Below, piece after piece: positions 1 to 8,173 of a stretch of DNA of 64,000 nucleotides. A model generated the notes under the pieces. That model did not search any database. It saw only the letters and a program-made list of their open reading frames with translations, and was not told the origin of the DNA. A program made the translations under genes and the position numbers. How positions within the stretch are numbered: the stretch's first letter is position 1; the number at the start of each line of letters is the position of its first letter. The stretch covers positions 1 to 64,000 of the forward strand of contig MHBL01000381.1 of the NCBI GenBank assembly GCA_001803235.1. The letters are read 5' to 3'. The stretch is from Lentisphaerae bacterium RIFOXYA12_64_32. GTDB taxonomy: Bacteria > Verrucomicrobiota > Lentisphaeria > Oligosphaerales > YB12-FULL-65-16.

Positions 1-4
1 TGGC

Positions 5-48
5 CAGTTTCACCTAGGTATGACCGGGCGGTCTGCCGCCCGGGGGCA
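5..48. repeat. Intergenic hairpin repeat, family 1, copy 1
   Basis: A perfect 8-bp stem with a TCTG loop (CCGGGCGG at 24-31, CCGCCCGG at 36-43) is preceded by CAGTTTCACCT. The same block recurs at 12730-12774 with only a few changes in the 4-5 bases between the conserved halves. It lies downstream of the minus-strand metallophosphoesterase and could end its transcript, but there is no clear T tract. I read it as a dispersed extragenic repeat. Confidence 0.6.
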
Positions 49-87
49 CTGACGCATTACGTTCCGCTCCGGTGGAGTCCTTCCGCC

Positions 88-1254
88 TCACTTCGGAGTG
101 TAGAACAGTTCGAAGACCTGTTCGCGCCCGGCGATGGCCGCGCACAGCGGCGGGCTGCTGGCTTCGGCCAGGCGCACGGGGACGGCGTCGTAGGACTTGG
201 GCGTGCCATTCAGAAGGGCGCGCACGGACAGGACCTGCTCGCCGGCGCGGAACTGGTGCGGGTCGAGTTCCGCCTGCCACTCCTGCCAGATCCCGTGGTA
301 CGTGCACCGCATCGGCAGCCACTGCCCGTTGCAGAGGCTCCACTCGACGGCGTCTACCGGCCCGCCGAGCCGGCATGTGTGGGCGGTCAGTGTAAGTCGG
401 GAGAAGACCTCGGCCGGCCGGACCTGGGGGCGCGGTCCGCCCGTGTGCACGGGTCCGACCCAGACCAGGTTCACTTGCACCTCGGGCCGCATTTCCTGGG
501 AGTAGAGTTCGCGCCAGAAGCTCCGAAGCGTCTGTCCGTCAAAGCTGTAGAGCATATAGCCGGCGCGGACGGGGAATGACCAGTACGGAGGGATGCCGGT
601 CCACTGCCAGCCGCACAGCGCGCCGCTGTTGATGAGGCGGACGCCGCCGATCCGCCACTCGTTGACGCGGTGCCAGTGTCCGGTGATCAGTGCCTGCACC
701 TCGTGCCGGCGCATGAGTTCGAGGAATTCAGGCGCGTTCGTGCCCTTCCAGTTGTCGTGGTAGTCGCCGGCCTCCTCGAGAATGGGTGCGTGGAACACCA
801 CCGCGCTCTTGCCGTTCGGCCACGCGGCCAGTTGGCTCTCAAGCCAGGCGGCCATCTCGGGATCGACCCTGGCATGCCAGCCGCCGCCCGGCTTGCGCTG
901 CAGGTCCTGGAACAGGACGAGTCGGAGATCGCCGACATCGACCGTCTGGCGGCATGGCCCAAGAAGCTCGGTCCAGACAGCGTCGTCGCGTTCGCCCCAA
1001 AGGTCGTGATTGGCCGGGAGCGCGTGGATTGGGAGCTTGCTCGACTTGGCGATGGAGACGTACTGTTCGAGTTCCGCGCGCCGGCCGCAGCAGGCCAGGT
1101 CGGCGGTGGCGAGGATGCAAGCCGGGGTCGGCGACAAGGCGGCGATTTCCTCCAGCGCGACGGCCAGGTTCCGCCGCGCCGCCGCACCGTTCAGGTTGTT
1201 CTCGCCGACGTGAATGTCCGTGATCTGTGCGAAATACCGTGTCTCGGCGGGCAT
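88..1254 (-). CDS. Calcineurin-like metallophosphoesterase
   Basis: This 388-aa protein has the ordered motifs of the binuclear-metal phosphoesterase fold: TDIHVG near residue 13 (D-x-H), an ATADLA block in place of the usual GD, PANHD (the GNHD motif with Ala for Gly), FHAP, and ITGHWH (G-H-x-H). The family hydrolyses phosphomono- or diesters with two metal ions; the substrate cannot be read here. The C-terminal 120 residues carry no catalytic motif and look like a beta-rich accessory domain. There is no evident signal peptide, so it is probably cytoplasmic. I chose the ATG at 1254 because GGAG lies 9 bases upstream; an in-frame GTG at 1272 is less likely. The Ala substitutions in two motifs are slightly unusual but leave the metal ligands in place. 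Confidence 0.85.
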   Translation of the reverse strand: MPAETRYFAQITDIHVGENNLNGAAARRNLAVALEEIAALSPTPACILATADLACCGRRAELEQYVSIAKSSKLPIHALPANHDLWGERDDAVWTELLGPCRQTVDVGDLRLVLFQDLQRKPGGGWHARVDPEMAAWLESQLAAWPNGKSAVVFHAPILEEAGDYHDNWKGTNAPEFLELMRRHEVQALITGHWHRVNEWRIGGVRLINSGALCGWQWTGIPPYWSFPVRAGYMLYSFDGQTLRSFWRELYSQEMRPEVQVNLVWVGPVHTGGPRPQVRPAEVFSRLTLTAHTCRLGGPVDAVEWSLCNGQWLPMRCTYHGIWQEWQAELDPHQFRAGEQVLSVRALLNGTPKSYDAVPVRLAEASSPPLCAAIAGREQVFELFYTPK

Positions 1255-1468
1255 GGTCTGAGTCTCCAACACAGTTGCGGCATAGCGACCGACTCTACCG
1301 ACGAACCGAAACTACGTGGTGACACGGAAAAGTCAAGAAGCGCGGGGCGGGCAAGGGAGCCAACGGCGATGTCGCTGCCACCCAACTGGGGCCAGAATGT
1401 GTACGGCCCAGGCTCGTAGTTCCGCGTTCACGCGGTCCGGGGGGCGCGTGGCCGTGGGGAACGGGGAC

Positions 1469-1619
1469 CGCCAAGAGCCTACGTGGCGCGGCGCGGGGAT
1501 GGTGTCTTGCCCGGCGGACAACCGCCGGGACTGCGACACCACTACGAGCGGGGGCGCGACCGACGCCCGTCCGATCGAGGGCGCCCTGGCGTGCGCCTGG
1601 ATTTACCCGCGGAGGTCGT
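1469..1619. repeat. Intergenic hairpin repeat, family 2, copy 1
   Basis: About 150 bases match 9980-10119: both start with CGCCAAGAGCC, share a block of roughly 65 nearly identical bases, and end in GGATTYACCCGC...GGTCG. The conserved core folds: GGTGTC (1501-1506) pairs with GACACC (1535-1540) around a perfect 8-bp GC stem with an ACAA loop (1510-1529). It codes for nothing plausible. I read it as a dispersed, possibly MITE-like, extragenic element. Confidence 0.7.
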
Positions 1620-1681
1620 ACGTTCGCGTGCGCAGGCTGAATCGACAGGTCCCCAAGAGCACGAACCACGAATGCAGAAGA

Positions 1682-1715
1682 GCGCCCGCCGGGCTCTGCA
1701 AACCCGGGCGGGCGC
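1682..1715 (-). terminator. Hairpin terminator of the QueG-like operon
   Basis: GCGCCCGCCGGG (1682-1693) pairs with CCCGGGCGGGCGC (1703-1715) with one bulged base and a 9-base loop. It begins 26 bases past the stop of the last gene of the minus-strand operon and is followed on that strand by a weakly T-rich stretch. A factor-independent terminator is the simplest reading, although the T tract is imperfect. Confidence 0.5.
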
Positions 1716-1741
1716 CTGACGTTGGGGTGCGTGAGGGTGTG

Positions 1742-2569
1742 CTACGCCGCGAACGTGTCGAAGCCCCAAGCGTCGTGGCGGCGGAACTTGGACTTGTAGT
1801 TGGTCTTGACCTTGCCGTTGTCTTCGAGGCAGGCGATGCAGGCGCGCGTGCAGGCGGCCGCGAGCCGGTTCGGCGGCGCGCTGGCGAGCGACGTGTCGGG
1901 GAAGGCGCCGTTGACGCAGAACTTGCATTTCTCGTTCTCGAACTTGCCGACCTGGATCGTCTGGTCGCCCACCTTGCGGGTGATCGGCGTCGTGGACAGC
2001 GCCTTGGCGGGACAGCCCTTGACGCAGGCCTTGCACTTCTCACGGTCGCAGAGCTGGCCGGACTTGAACGGCTTGTCCGACTCGATCTCGGCTTCGGTGA
2101 ACAGCATGCCCAGGGCCTGGCGCGCACCGAACTGCGGGGTGAGGAACGTCCCGTTGTAGCCGATCTCACCCAGACCCGCGAGCTGCGCGGCGTAGTAGAT
2201 GTCCGGGGTCACGTTCGGCGCCGGCTTGCCTTCCTTGAACACCACGCCGTCGGGCCAGCGTTCCGGCGCGAGCGGCGTGCAGGGCACCGCCAGGAACTTG
2301 TTGTCCTCGAACATACGGCACAGGTAGTACGCAGGCTTGGGCGTGAGTTGCCGGTTCACGCGGTTCCACAGGGTCCCCTCCTCAATGCCGCGGAAGTAGC
2401 TCCTTGGAATCGACTTGCCGAACACGACAATCGACTTCGCCTTGGGCAGAATGCTGAGCGGGTTCCACTGCGGCTCGACATCGCGGTAGCCGTCGATGCC
2501 GGCCACGCCCACCATGTCGAGGTCGAGCGACTTTACCCACTCGTTCAGTTTATCTCTTGAGATGTCCAC
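1742..2569 (-). CDS. QueG-like 4Fe-4S protein, paralog 1
   Basis: This 275-aa protein belongs to the epoxyqueuosine-reductase-like superfamily. It shares with its two upstream neighbours the PLSILPxAKSIVVFG-type block near residue 38, an LAGLGEIGYNGTFLTPQFG block near residue 130, and then cysteine clusters. The first is C-x4-C-x2-C-x3-C-P, near residue 175; further cysteines follow in CKFCVNG and CTRACIAC. The family binds iron-sulfur clusters, and QueG itself also binds cobalamin. Whether this copy reduces epoxyqueuosine is doubtful, because three diverged copies sit in tandem under an IclR gene. The GTG start at 2569 is supported by AAAGGAG about 9 bases upstream. A 126-base gap separates it from the next gene. 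Likely a cytoplasmic redox enzyme of unknown substrate. Confidence 0.75.
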   Translation of the reverse strand: MDISRDKLNEWVKSLDLDMVGVAGIDGYRDVEPQWNPLSILPKAKSIVVFGKSIPRSYFRGIEEGTLWNRVNRQLTPKPAYYLCRMFEDNKFLAVPCTPLAPERWPDGVVFKEGKPAPNVTPDIYYAAQLAGLGEIGYNGTFLTPQFGARQALGMLFTEAEIESDKPFKSGQLCDREKCKACVKGCPAKALSTTPITRKVGDQTIQVGKFENEKCKFCVNGAFPDTSLASAPPNRLAAACTRACIACLEDNGKVKTNYKSKFRRHDAWGFDTFAA

Positions 2570-2695
2570 AGCTCATATCTCCTTTATGGTCTGTAAGTGT
2601 CGGGTGTCGGGGGAGGGGGCGCGACGGTGGAAACCGTCTGGCCGTGTGTTCATCCGTGTGTCACCTGAACCCTGAACCCTCTCCTGTCTGCGACT

Positions 2696-3649
2696 CTACC
2701 CTTTCACTCCGCCCTTGAGCTTCTTCTTCGCCTCGAGGTGTGCATTGCATGCCTGGACGCAACCGACGGCGCCGCAGACTGAGCCGGGGCGTCCGCCCTG
2801 GCCATGCTCCGCGGTGCCGTTGGCGATCAGTTTCAGGTACTCGATGCGGTCGGAGAGGGCGAAGCCGAGTCGGAACGCTTCGTACCACTTGTACGTCACC
2901 TTCTTGATATCCATCTGCATGCCGGGCAGGTCTTTCTGCACGAACGGCGACGCCTTTGGGTTCAGGCCCCAGTGCGTGACCTTGCACTTGCCGCAGTCGA
3001 CGGCGCCCCACTCGAACGTCCGGCCTTCGACCTCGACCGCCTCGCGCGTGCCGCCCAAGGCGTGGCCTGGGCATTTGCGCACGCACGCCTGGCACTTGTC
3101 GCAGATGGGTTCCTTCAGCAGCGGATCGGGTTCCAGTTCGGCGTCGGTCAGGAGGATGTCGAAGCGCTGGCGCGGTCCGAACTCGGGCGTGAGGAATACC
3201 TTTGACCAACCCGGCTCGCCCAGGCCGGCCAGTGCGGCGGCAACGCGCATGTGCAGCATGATGCACGGCGGCTGCCGGCCTTTCCCGAGCGGCGCGCGCG
3301 CCGGCGGCGCCTCGTCGAGGAGCGTGTGTCCGCCCGGCGATGCGACGGCTTCGTACCCGTGATCCTCGAGCAGGTTGGAGATGGCGTCCGTGGCGCAGCC
3401 CAGAGAACTGTAGAGGCCGCTGCCGTAGCCGTAAATCCAGTACGTGGACCAGTCGGTGCCTTCCTGGATGCCCTTGTAACTGCCCTTCAGAATGCGGCTG
3501 GCGTAGACGATGACCGATTTCGCGTCCGGGAACAGCGCGAGCGGGTGCGTCTCCGGTGGGCCGTCCTTGAACCGTTCGATGCTGGCGATGCCGCAGATGT
3601 CCGCGCCGCCCTTGACCGCACAATCCTTGACCATTTTGGCTGTCAGCAT
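2696..3649 (-). CDS. QueG-like 4Fe-4S protein, paralog 2
   Basis: This is the second tandem paralog (317 aa). It keeps the DAKSVIVYASRIL block near residue 40, LAGLGEPGWSKVFLTPEFG near residue 140, and a canonical ferredoxin motif CDKCQACVRKCP (C-x2-C-x2-C-x3-C-P) near residue 185. The C-terminal part is longer than in the other two and ends with more cysteines (VCGAVGCVQACN), which may bind a second cluster. The ATG at 3649 follows GAGAGGGGG by about 8 bases and lies directly after the stop of the next upstream gene, so the two are translationally coupled. No Tat signal is visible, which argues against a respiratory reductive dehalogenase. The substrate is unknown. Confidence 0.75.
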   Translation of the reverse strand: MLTAKMVKDCAVKGGADICGIASIERFKDGPPETHPLALFPDAKSVIVYASRILKGSYKGIQEGTDWSTYWIYGYGSGLYSSLGCATDAISNLLEDHGYEAVASPGGHTLLDEAPPARAPLGKGRQPPCIMLHMRVAAALAGLGEPGWSKVFLTPEFGPRQRFDILLTDAELEPDPLLKEPICDKCQACVRKCPGHALGGTREAVEVEGRTFEWGAVDCGKCKVTHWGLNPKASPFVQKDLPGMQMDIKKVTYKWYEAFRLGFALSDRIEYLKLIANGTAEHGQGGRPGSVCGAVGCVQACNAHLEAKKKLKGGVKG

Positions 3650-3651
3650 GA

Positions 3652-4536
3652 CTACCACCCCCTCTCTTCATCGGGCCGGAAGCCCCAGGGCTCGCGCACC
3701 CGGAAGGGAATCTTGTATCCTGTGTCGTGGGTCGCCTCGAAGTGCGCGATGCAGGCGCGCCCGCAGGTCGCGGCGAGCCGGTTCGGGAGGCCGCCCCGCG
3801 CGAACTTGCTCTTTGCCTCGCCCTTCACCTGGTTGTTCTCGATCTCGAAATGCAGTTCGTCGGCGCCGGCGAAGTACTTCGAGTCGCCGGAGACGCCGTT
3901 CGGGCAGGAGCGGCAGGCGTTGGCGTTGATCGCGCCCAGTTTCATCGTCTTGCCGTTGCAGTCGAGCGGCGTCGATTCGGTCGCGGAAAGGGCCTGGAGC
4001 GGGCAGAGCTTGGCGCAGGCCATGCAGCCGTCGCAGATGCTGCCGTTCTTGGCCGGCGGGCTCGGCTCGATCTCCATGTCGGTGACCAACAACCCGAGCA
4101 TCTGACGGATCCCGAACCGCTCGGTCATGAACATGCCGTGGTAACCGAGTTCGCCGAGACCCGCGGCGACCGCCACGTACTCGATCGAGAGCCGGACCCC
4201 GTTCGGGGCGCAGAGCCCGTCGCGGACCGGGCGTTTCGGCATGCCGGCTGCATCGAGCGGCGCATACGGCACGCACTCGTAGCCCTGACTCTCGATGTAG
4301 CGCACGACTCCGTCGAACCCCGTCAGCCATCGACCGGGCGTCTGCCAGAGCGAGCCCTCCTCCATGGACCGGAACTGGCCGCGGCGGATGCGACTGCCGA
4401 GCACAACCACCGACTTCCCGTCCGGGAAGATGCTCAGCGGGTGCTCGTTCGGCGGCAACCCGTCGAAGCACCGCATCGGCGGCACGCCGACCAGGTCGTA
4501 TCCCACGTGTTTGCGGAACTCCTCGAACGCCATCAT
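3652..4536 (-). CDS. QueG-like 4Fe-4S protein, paralog 3 (first gene of the operon)
   Basis: This is the promoter-proximal member of the three paralogs (294 aa). It has the PLSIFPDGKSVVVLGSRI block, VAAGLGELGYHGMFMTERFG, and the cluster motif CDGCMACAKLCP (C-x2-C-x2-C-x3-C-P) near residue 175. CRSCPNG and CGRACIAH follow, matching the cysteine positions of paralog 1. Paralogs 1 and 3 also share the PNRLAA/TC region and an aromatic C-terminal tail (AWGF/PWGF), so they are closer to each other than to paralog 2. I chose the ATG at 4536 because the in-frame GTG at 4548 overlaps the AGGAAGGAG ribosome-binding site. The gene stops 2 bases before the ATG of paralog 2. Confidence 0.75.
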   Translation of the reverse strand: MMAFEEFRKHVGYDLVGVPPMRCFDGLPPNEHPLSIFPDGKSVVVLGSRIRRGQFRSMEEGSLWQTPGRWLTGFDGVVRYIESQGYECVPYAPLDAAGMPKRPVRDGLCAPNGVRLSIEYVAVAAGLGELGYHGMFMTERFGIRQMLGLLVTDMEIEPSPPAKNGSICDGCMACAKLCPLQALSATESTPLDCNGKTMKLGAINANACRSCPNGVSGDSKYFAGADELHFEIENNQVKGEAKSKFARGGLPNRLAATCGRACIAHFEATHDTGYKIPFRVREPWGFRPDEERGW

Positions 4537-4613
4537 GTCCTCAACCACTCCTTCCTGCTTGTCTACTACTGGCCTCCGCGCCGCGGGCGCACCGCCGCGC
4601 GAAAGCGGTTTCC

Positions 4614-5387
4614 CTATCTAGTCGGTTTCTCGCCGACTTGCTTGCTCGCGGGTACGCGATGCGCGGCCTCGCGCAACGCGGTCAGCACCTTCGTGGTGTA
4701 GTCCTCGGTGGCGCCCGGCGCCACATGCCAGGCGGCGCCGAGAACGCCCAGCAGCTTGCCCTCGGCCGACAGGTTCGGCCAGGCCGCCAGGCGGAACTTC
4801 GAGCCGACGCAGAACGGCGGCAGGACGTACCCCTTGGCGCGGATCTCCTTCAGGAACTTCTCGAGCCGCGTCTCCGTCTGCCAAACCTGAATCGCTTCGA
4901 CCTCGAACGGGTGACGCATCTGCACGCTCTGCCGTGTCTCGGGATCGGCGTAAGCGAGAAACGCCAGCCCGGACGCGGTCTGGTACGGCGAGAACACCGC
5001 ACTGCTGGACCGCTGCATGAGCATGCGACTGGGGAAAAGATGAAAGCGGACCAGGACTTCGCCGCCGACCGGCTCGCAGAAGCTGACAATCGCGTCCGGC
5101 AGTAACGCGGCCAGGTGGCGAACCGCCGCCTCGGCATGCTGGAGGAAAACGCCGGACGCCGCTTCGGCGGCCAGCATGTGCACCGCCGGGCCGATCCGGT
5201 AGATCCCATCCTCGTGAGCCACAAACTCGCGGCTGGCCAGGGTGCGCAGGAGGTTGTGCACCGTGGGCCGCTTCAGTTGCGTCGCGGCAACCACGTCCGC
5301 CAGTCGCATGCCGCCGTTCGACTCGGCCAGCAGCCGCAGCAGGTCCAGCCCGCGCCCGAGCGATTGTACCAGTTCGTTCCCCGGCAT
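4614..5387 (-). CDS. IclR-family transcriptional regulator
   Basis: This 257-aa protein has the two-domain IclR layout. An N-terminal winged helix-turn-helix (about residues 8-65) contains QSLGRGLDLLRLLAE and LKRPTVHNLLRTLASREFV. A C-terminal effector-binding domain (about 80-250) contains YQTASGLAFLAY and the AKGY block. IclR proteins bind operator DNA as dimers or tetramers and respond to small aromatic or organic acids. It is read in the same direction as the three QueG-like genes, 78 bases upstream of them, and divergently from the FAD oxidoreductase, so it probably controls both. The ATG is preceded by GGAGG with a 6-base spacer. The effector is unknown. Confidence 0.88.
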   Translation of the reverse strand: MPGNELVQSLGRGLDLLRLLAESNGGMRLADVVAATQLKRPTVHNLLRTLASREFVAHEDGIYRIGPAVHMLAAEAASGVFLQHAEAAVRHLAALLPDAIVSFCEPVGGEVLVRFHLFPSRMLMQRSSSAVFSPYQTASGLAFLAYADPETRQSVQMRHPFEVEAIQVWQTETRLEKFLKEIRAKGYVLPPFCVGSKFRLAAWPNLSAEGKLLGVLGAAWHVAPGATEDYTTKVLTALREAAHRVPASKQVGEKPTR

Positions 5388-5447
5388 AACCCGCCTCCGT
5401 TTATTTGGTGGACAGCAATGCTGACGAAGAACATCAGCTTAGATGAT

Positions 5448-5476
5448 ACAATACGATGATTGCCGTGGTTTGTCAA
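5448..5476 (-). promoter_or_regulatory. Sigma70-type promoter of the IclR/QueG-like operon
   Basis: On the minus strand TTGACA (complement of 5471-5476) is followed after exactly 17 bases by TATTGT (complement of 5448-5453), about 60 bases upstream of the iclR-type start codon. A plus-strand TACAAT at 5447-5452 overlaps the -10 box and lies in a GATGATA...GATGATT direct repeat. That arrangement would suit an autoregulated divergent promoter; the operator itself is not proven. Confidence 0.6.
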
Positions 5477-5590
5477 GCGCCCTGTGCCGAGGCCGGCCCG
5501 ATTCGAAGCGCGGGCGGTTCGGCACTATGTTCCTGGCGTCGCTCGAGTGAGGCCGCAATGGGGCGCCAGTCAGGAGAGGCAGGACGCGCG

Positions 5591-6868
5591 ATGCACATTG
5601 ACGATTCCTATGACGTCGTGGTTGTCGGGGGCGGGTGTGCGGGGGTTCCGGCCGCGGTGCAGTCGGCGCGCGCCGAGGCACGAACGTTGCTTCTCGAGAA
5701 GGGCGGTATGCTGGGTGGGACGGCGACGGTTGCGGGGGTGAATTTCCCCGGCCTGTTCCATGCTTGGGGGCGGCAGATCATCAGCGGCATCGGCTGGGAC
5801 TTGGTCAAGGCGGCGTCCGAGGTGTGCGGTTCGCCGATGCCCGACTTCAGTGCCCCGCCCGCAGCGCACTGGCAGCAACAGGTTTACATCAACCCGCCGG
5901 TGTTTGCGGCGCTTTGCGACGCGGCCGTTCTCGACTCGGGCGCTGCGTTGCTCCTGCACACCATGGTTGCCGCGGTGACGGCATCGGGTTCAGGCTGGGA
6001 TGTGACGTTGTGCACGAAGACGGGCCTGCGTCACGTCGGGTGTCGCGTGCTGGTGGACTGCACGGGCGACGCGAACACCGCGGGCTTGGCCGGGGCGCAG
6101 CTCTGCATTCCCGCCGAGACACAGCCGGCCACGCAGATCTGCCGTGCCAGCGGTTACGATTACGCCGCGCTGGACATGGCCGCGATCGACGGCGAGTTCC
6201 GTCGCGAGGTCGCGGCCGGGCGGCTGGGGCCGACGGACGGCGGTTGGGACACAAAGCGGCCGAGTGTACACAGTTGGCTCGCGCAGCACGGCGGCAACAC
6301 CGGGCACATCCATGGCATCAATGCGCGCACCAGCGAGGCGCGGACCGACTTGGAACTGGCCGGCCGGCGGGCGTTGCTGCGGCTCTTCCGGTTCCTGCGG
6401 ACCCAGAAGGGATTGGAGAACCTTAAACTGGAACAGCTCTGCCCGGAGTGCGGGGTCCGCGAGACGGCGACCATCGCCGGGCGTGACACAGTCACGGTGC
6501 AGGACTACACCTCCGGGCGGACGTGGCCGGACTCGGTCTGTCACTCGTTCTACCCCATTGACTTGCACCGTTCCGACGCCAACGGGCTGGACTGTCGGCA
6601 GCTGCAGCCGGGGGTTGTTCCATCCGTGCCGCGCGGGGCGTTGCTGCCGCGGGCTGTCCCGAATCTGCTGGTCGCCGGGCGTTGCATCTCGAGCGACCGG
6701 CTGGCGAACTCCGCACTGCGTGTCCAGGCCACCTGTATGGCCACCGGCCAGGCCGCGGGAGGCCTCGCCGCCCTGGCCGCATCGCGCGGGGAAGCTGTGG
6801 AGAATGTCCGCGCCGGGCTATTGCGCGAGTTGCTGACCGCGCATGGGGCCATTGTCCCCGCCGTCTGA
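5591..6868 (+). CDS. FAD-dependent oxidoreductase (FAD_oxidored family)
   Basis: This 425-aa flavoprotein starts with a Rossmann ADP-binding motif, VVVGGGCAGVPAA near residue 8, followed by an acidic residue after the second strand (LLLEKGGMLGG). Near the C-terminus it has NLLVAGRCISSDRLANSALR and ATCMATGQAAG, typical of the FAD_oxidored group that is common in PVC bacteria and often linked to sugar or xenobiotic metabolism. A cysteine pair (LCPECGVRET) lies near residue 285. There is no signal peptide, so it is cytoplasmic. The ATG at 5591 has an AGGAGAGGCAGG purine tract upstream; longer in-frame extensions lack family similarity. It is divergent from the IclR gene, whose product may regulate it. 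The substrate cannot be assigned. Confidence 0.85.
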   Translation: MHIDDSYDVVVVGGGCAGVPAAVQSARAEARTLLLEKGGMLGGTATVAGVNFPGLFHAWGRQIISGIGWDLVKAASEVCGSPMPDFSAPPAAHWQQQVYINPPVFAALCDAAVLDSGAALLLHTMVAAVTASGSGWDVTLCTKTGLRHVGCRVLVDCTGDANTAGLAGAQLCIPAETQPATQICRASGYDYAALDMAAIDGEFRREVAAGRLGPTDGGWDTKRPSVHSWLAQHGGNTGHIHGINARTSEARTDLELAGRRALLRLFRFLRTQKGLENLKLEQLCPECGVRETATIAGRDTVTVQDYTSGRTWPDSVCHSFYPIDLHRSDANGLDCRQLQPGVVPSVPRGALLPRAVPNLLVAGRCISSDRLANSALRVQATCMATGQAAGGLAALAASRGEAVENVRAGLLRELLTAHGAIVPAV

Positions 6869-7071
6869 CCCGCCATGCGCATCAGCGGCATCTGGCGCTG
6901 CCGCCGTACATTGCTGGGTTGGCAGCGGCTGCGTCCCGTGCTACCTTGCAGGGACGGCCCTACGCTGGCTGGCGGTGGGCATACCTGGGTGGCATCTTGG
7001 GAGGACTCTGCGCCGGCCGCTTCGGGCGGTTGGGGCGGCTGGCGTACCGCAGGTGAGGGCACCAGGAACAC

Positions 7072-8058
7072 ATGCAACATCGATTTTCCCGCTTGGCGCT
7101 CGGTGCACTGGCCGCGTTGGCGTTGATCGCGGCCGGCTGGTTGCTTCTGCGTTGGCGCGCCGCGCCGCGGCCGGCGCCGGGACCCGATCCGGACCTGGTC
7201 GCCACGGTCGGCCCGCGCCAGATTCGGGTTGCCGACGTGGCGCGGGAGCTGGCGCGGCGGGGTGGGCCGCACCCCGACAAGGTGGACACGTCGGCCCTCC
7301 TCGACGAGATGATCGAGCGTGAAGTCCTCATTGGCAAGTCCCTGCAGGCAGGCTTGGACAAGGACCCTGGATTTGTCCGGGAGTGGCAGAACCTGCTGAT
7401 CGGGCGGCTGCGGGGGCAGGAACTGGAACCCCGTCTGGCGAAAGCGACCGTGTCGGACGACGAGGTGCGGGCGTATTACGAGCAGAACCGGGCGCGCTAC
7501 ACGCAGCCGGCCAAGCGGCGTCTGGCAATCGTCTTTGTGGCGACACATGCCAAGATGAACAACGACGAGCGCGCCCGCTGTCAGGTCCGCATCGGCGACG
7601 CGCGTCAGAAGGCGCTGCTGCCGGCCGGCGCGCCGGCGGCGAAGGGGTTCGGAGCGCTGGCCATCGAGTACTCGGAGGACCAGGCGACGCGCTACAAGGG
7701 CGGCGACATCGGCTGGGTCGAAGCGGGGCGGGAGAAGTACGCCTGGGACGCGGCCGTGGTGGCGGCCGGGTTCAGCCTGGCGAAGGTCGGCGACGTCAGC
7801 GAGGCGGTCCGCACGGAACGCGGGCTGTACCTCGTCCGGCTCATGGACATGCGCGACGCGACCGTCACGCCGCTCGAGCGCGTTGCCGAGCAGGTCCGGC
7901 ACAGCCTGCTGCTCGAGAAGCGGCGGCAGACCGAGCAGGCTTTTCTCGACGAGGCCCGAGCGGGTACGGCGATCGCGGTCTTTCGCGACGCCCTGGCCCG
8001 CGTGCCGCGGCCGCCGCCGGCCCCCGCGCGCCCCGAGGCCCCACCGGAACCACGGTGA
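7072..8058 (+). CDS. Membrane-anchored parvulin-type peptidyl-prolyl isomerase
   Basis: This 328-aa protein has an N-terminal signal or anchor helix (residues 7-25, ALGALAALALIAAGWLLL). A SurA/PrsA-like helical region (about 45-130) contains LLDEMIEREVLIGKSLQAGL and DDEVRAYYEQNRARYTQPAKRR. A parvulin rotamase domain follows (about 140-255) with FGALAIEYSEDQATRYKGGD and KVGDVSEAVRTERGLYLVRL. The family catalyses proline cis-trans isomerisation and acts as a periplasmic chaperone for exported proteins, which fits a locus full of very large secreted products. The tail is proline-rich. AGGA lies a few bases before the ATG. It precedes the cyclase gene by 115 bases; co-transcription is possible. 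Confidence 0.85.
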   Translation: MQHRFSRLALGALAALALIAAGWLLLRWRAAPRPAPGPDPDLVATVGPRQIRVADVARELARRGGPHPDKVDTSALLDEMIEREVLIGKSLQAGLDKDPGFVREWQNLLIGRLRGQELEPRLAKATVSDDEVRAYYEQNRARYTQPAKRRLAIVFVATHAKMNNDERARCQVRIGDARQKALLPAGAPAAKGFGALAIEYSEDQATRYKGGDIGWVEAGREKYAWDAAVVAAGFSLAKVGDVSEAVRTERGLYLVRLMDMRDATVTPLERVAEQVRHSLLLEKRRQTEQAFLDEARAGTAIAVFRDALARVPRPPPAPARPEAPPEPR

Positions 8059-8173
8059 GTCGTCGGGCCATCCAGGCGTCGGCGCGTTGCGGATGGCACG
8101 GCTCGGCGGGGGGCCGTGCCGGCGGGCGCGCGTCGGAGGAGTGAGCCACGTTCGATGCAGGAGGAAGGGCCCC

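Larger units (their letters stand above)
1255..1741. other. Non-coding region upstream of the phosphoesterase
   Basis: No convincing gene is present in these 487 bases. They hold a repeat element (1469-1619) and, next to the QueG-like operon, a strong hairpin (1682-1715). The rest shows no recognisable motif. Confidence 0.6.

Noticed and set aside
1742..4536. Reductive dehalogenase operon
   Set aside because: The proteins lack Tat signals and the usual two clear ferredoxin motifs, and no RdhB-like membrane anchor is present. QueG-like fits better.
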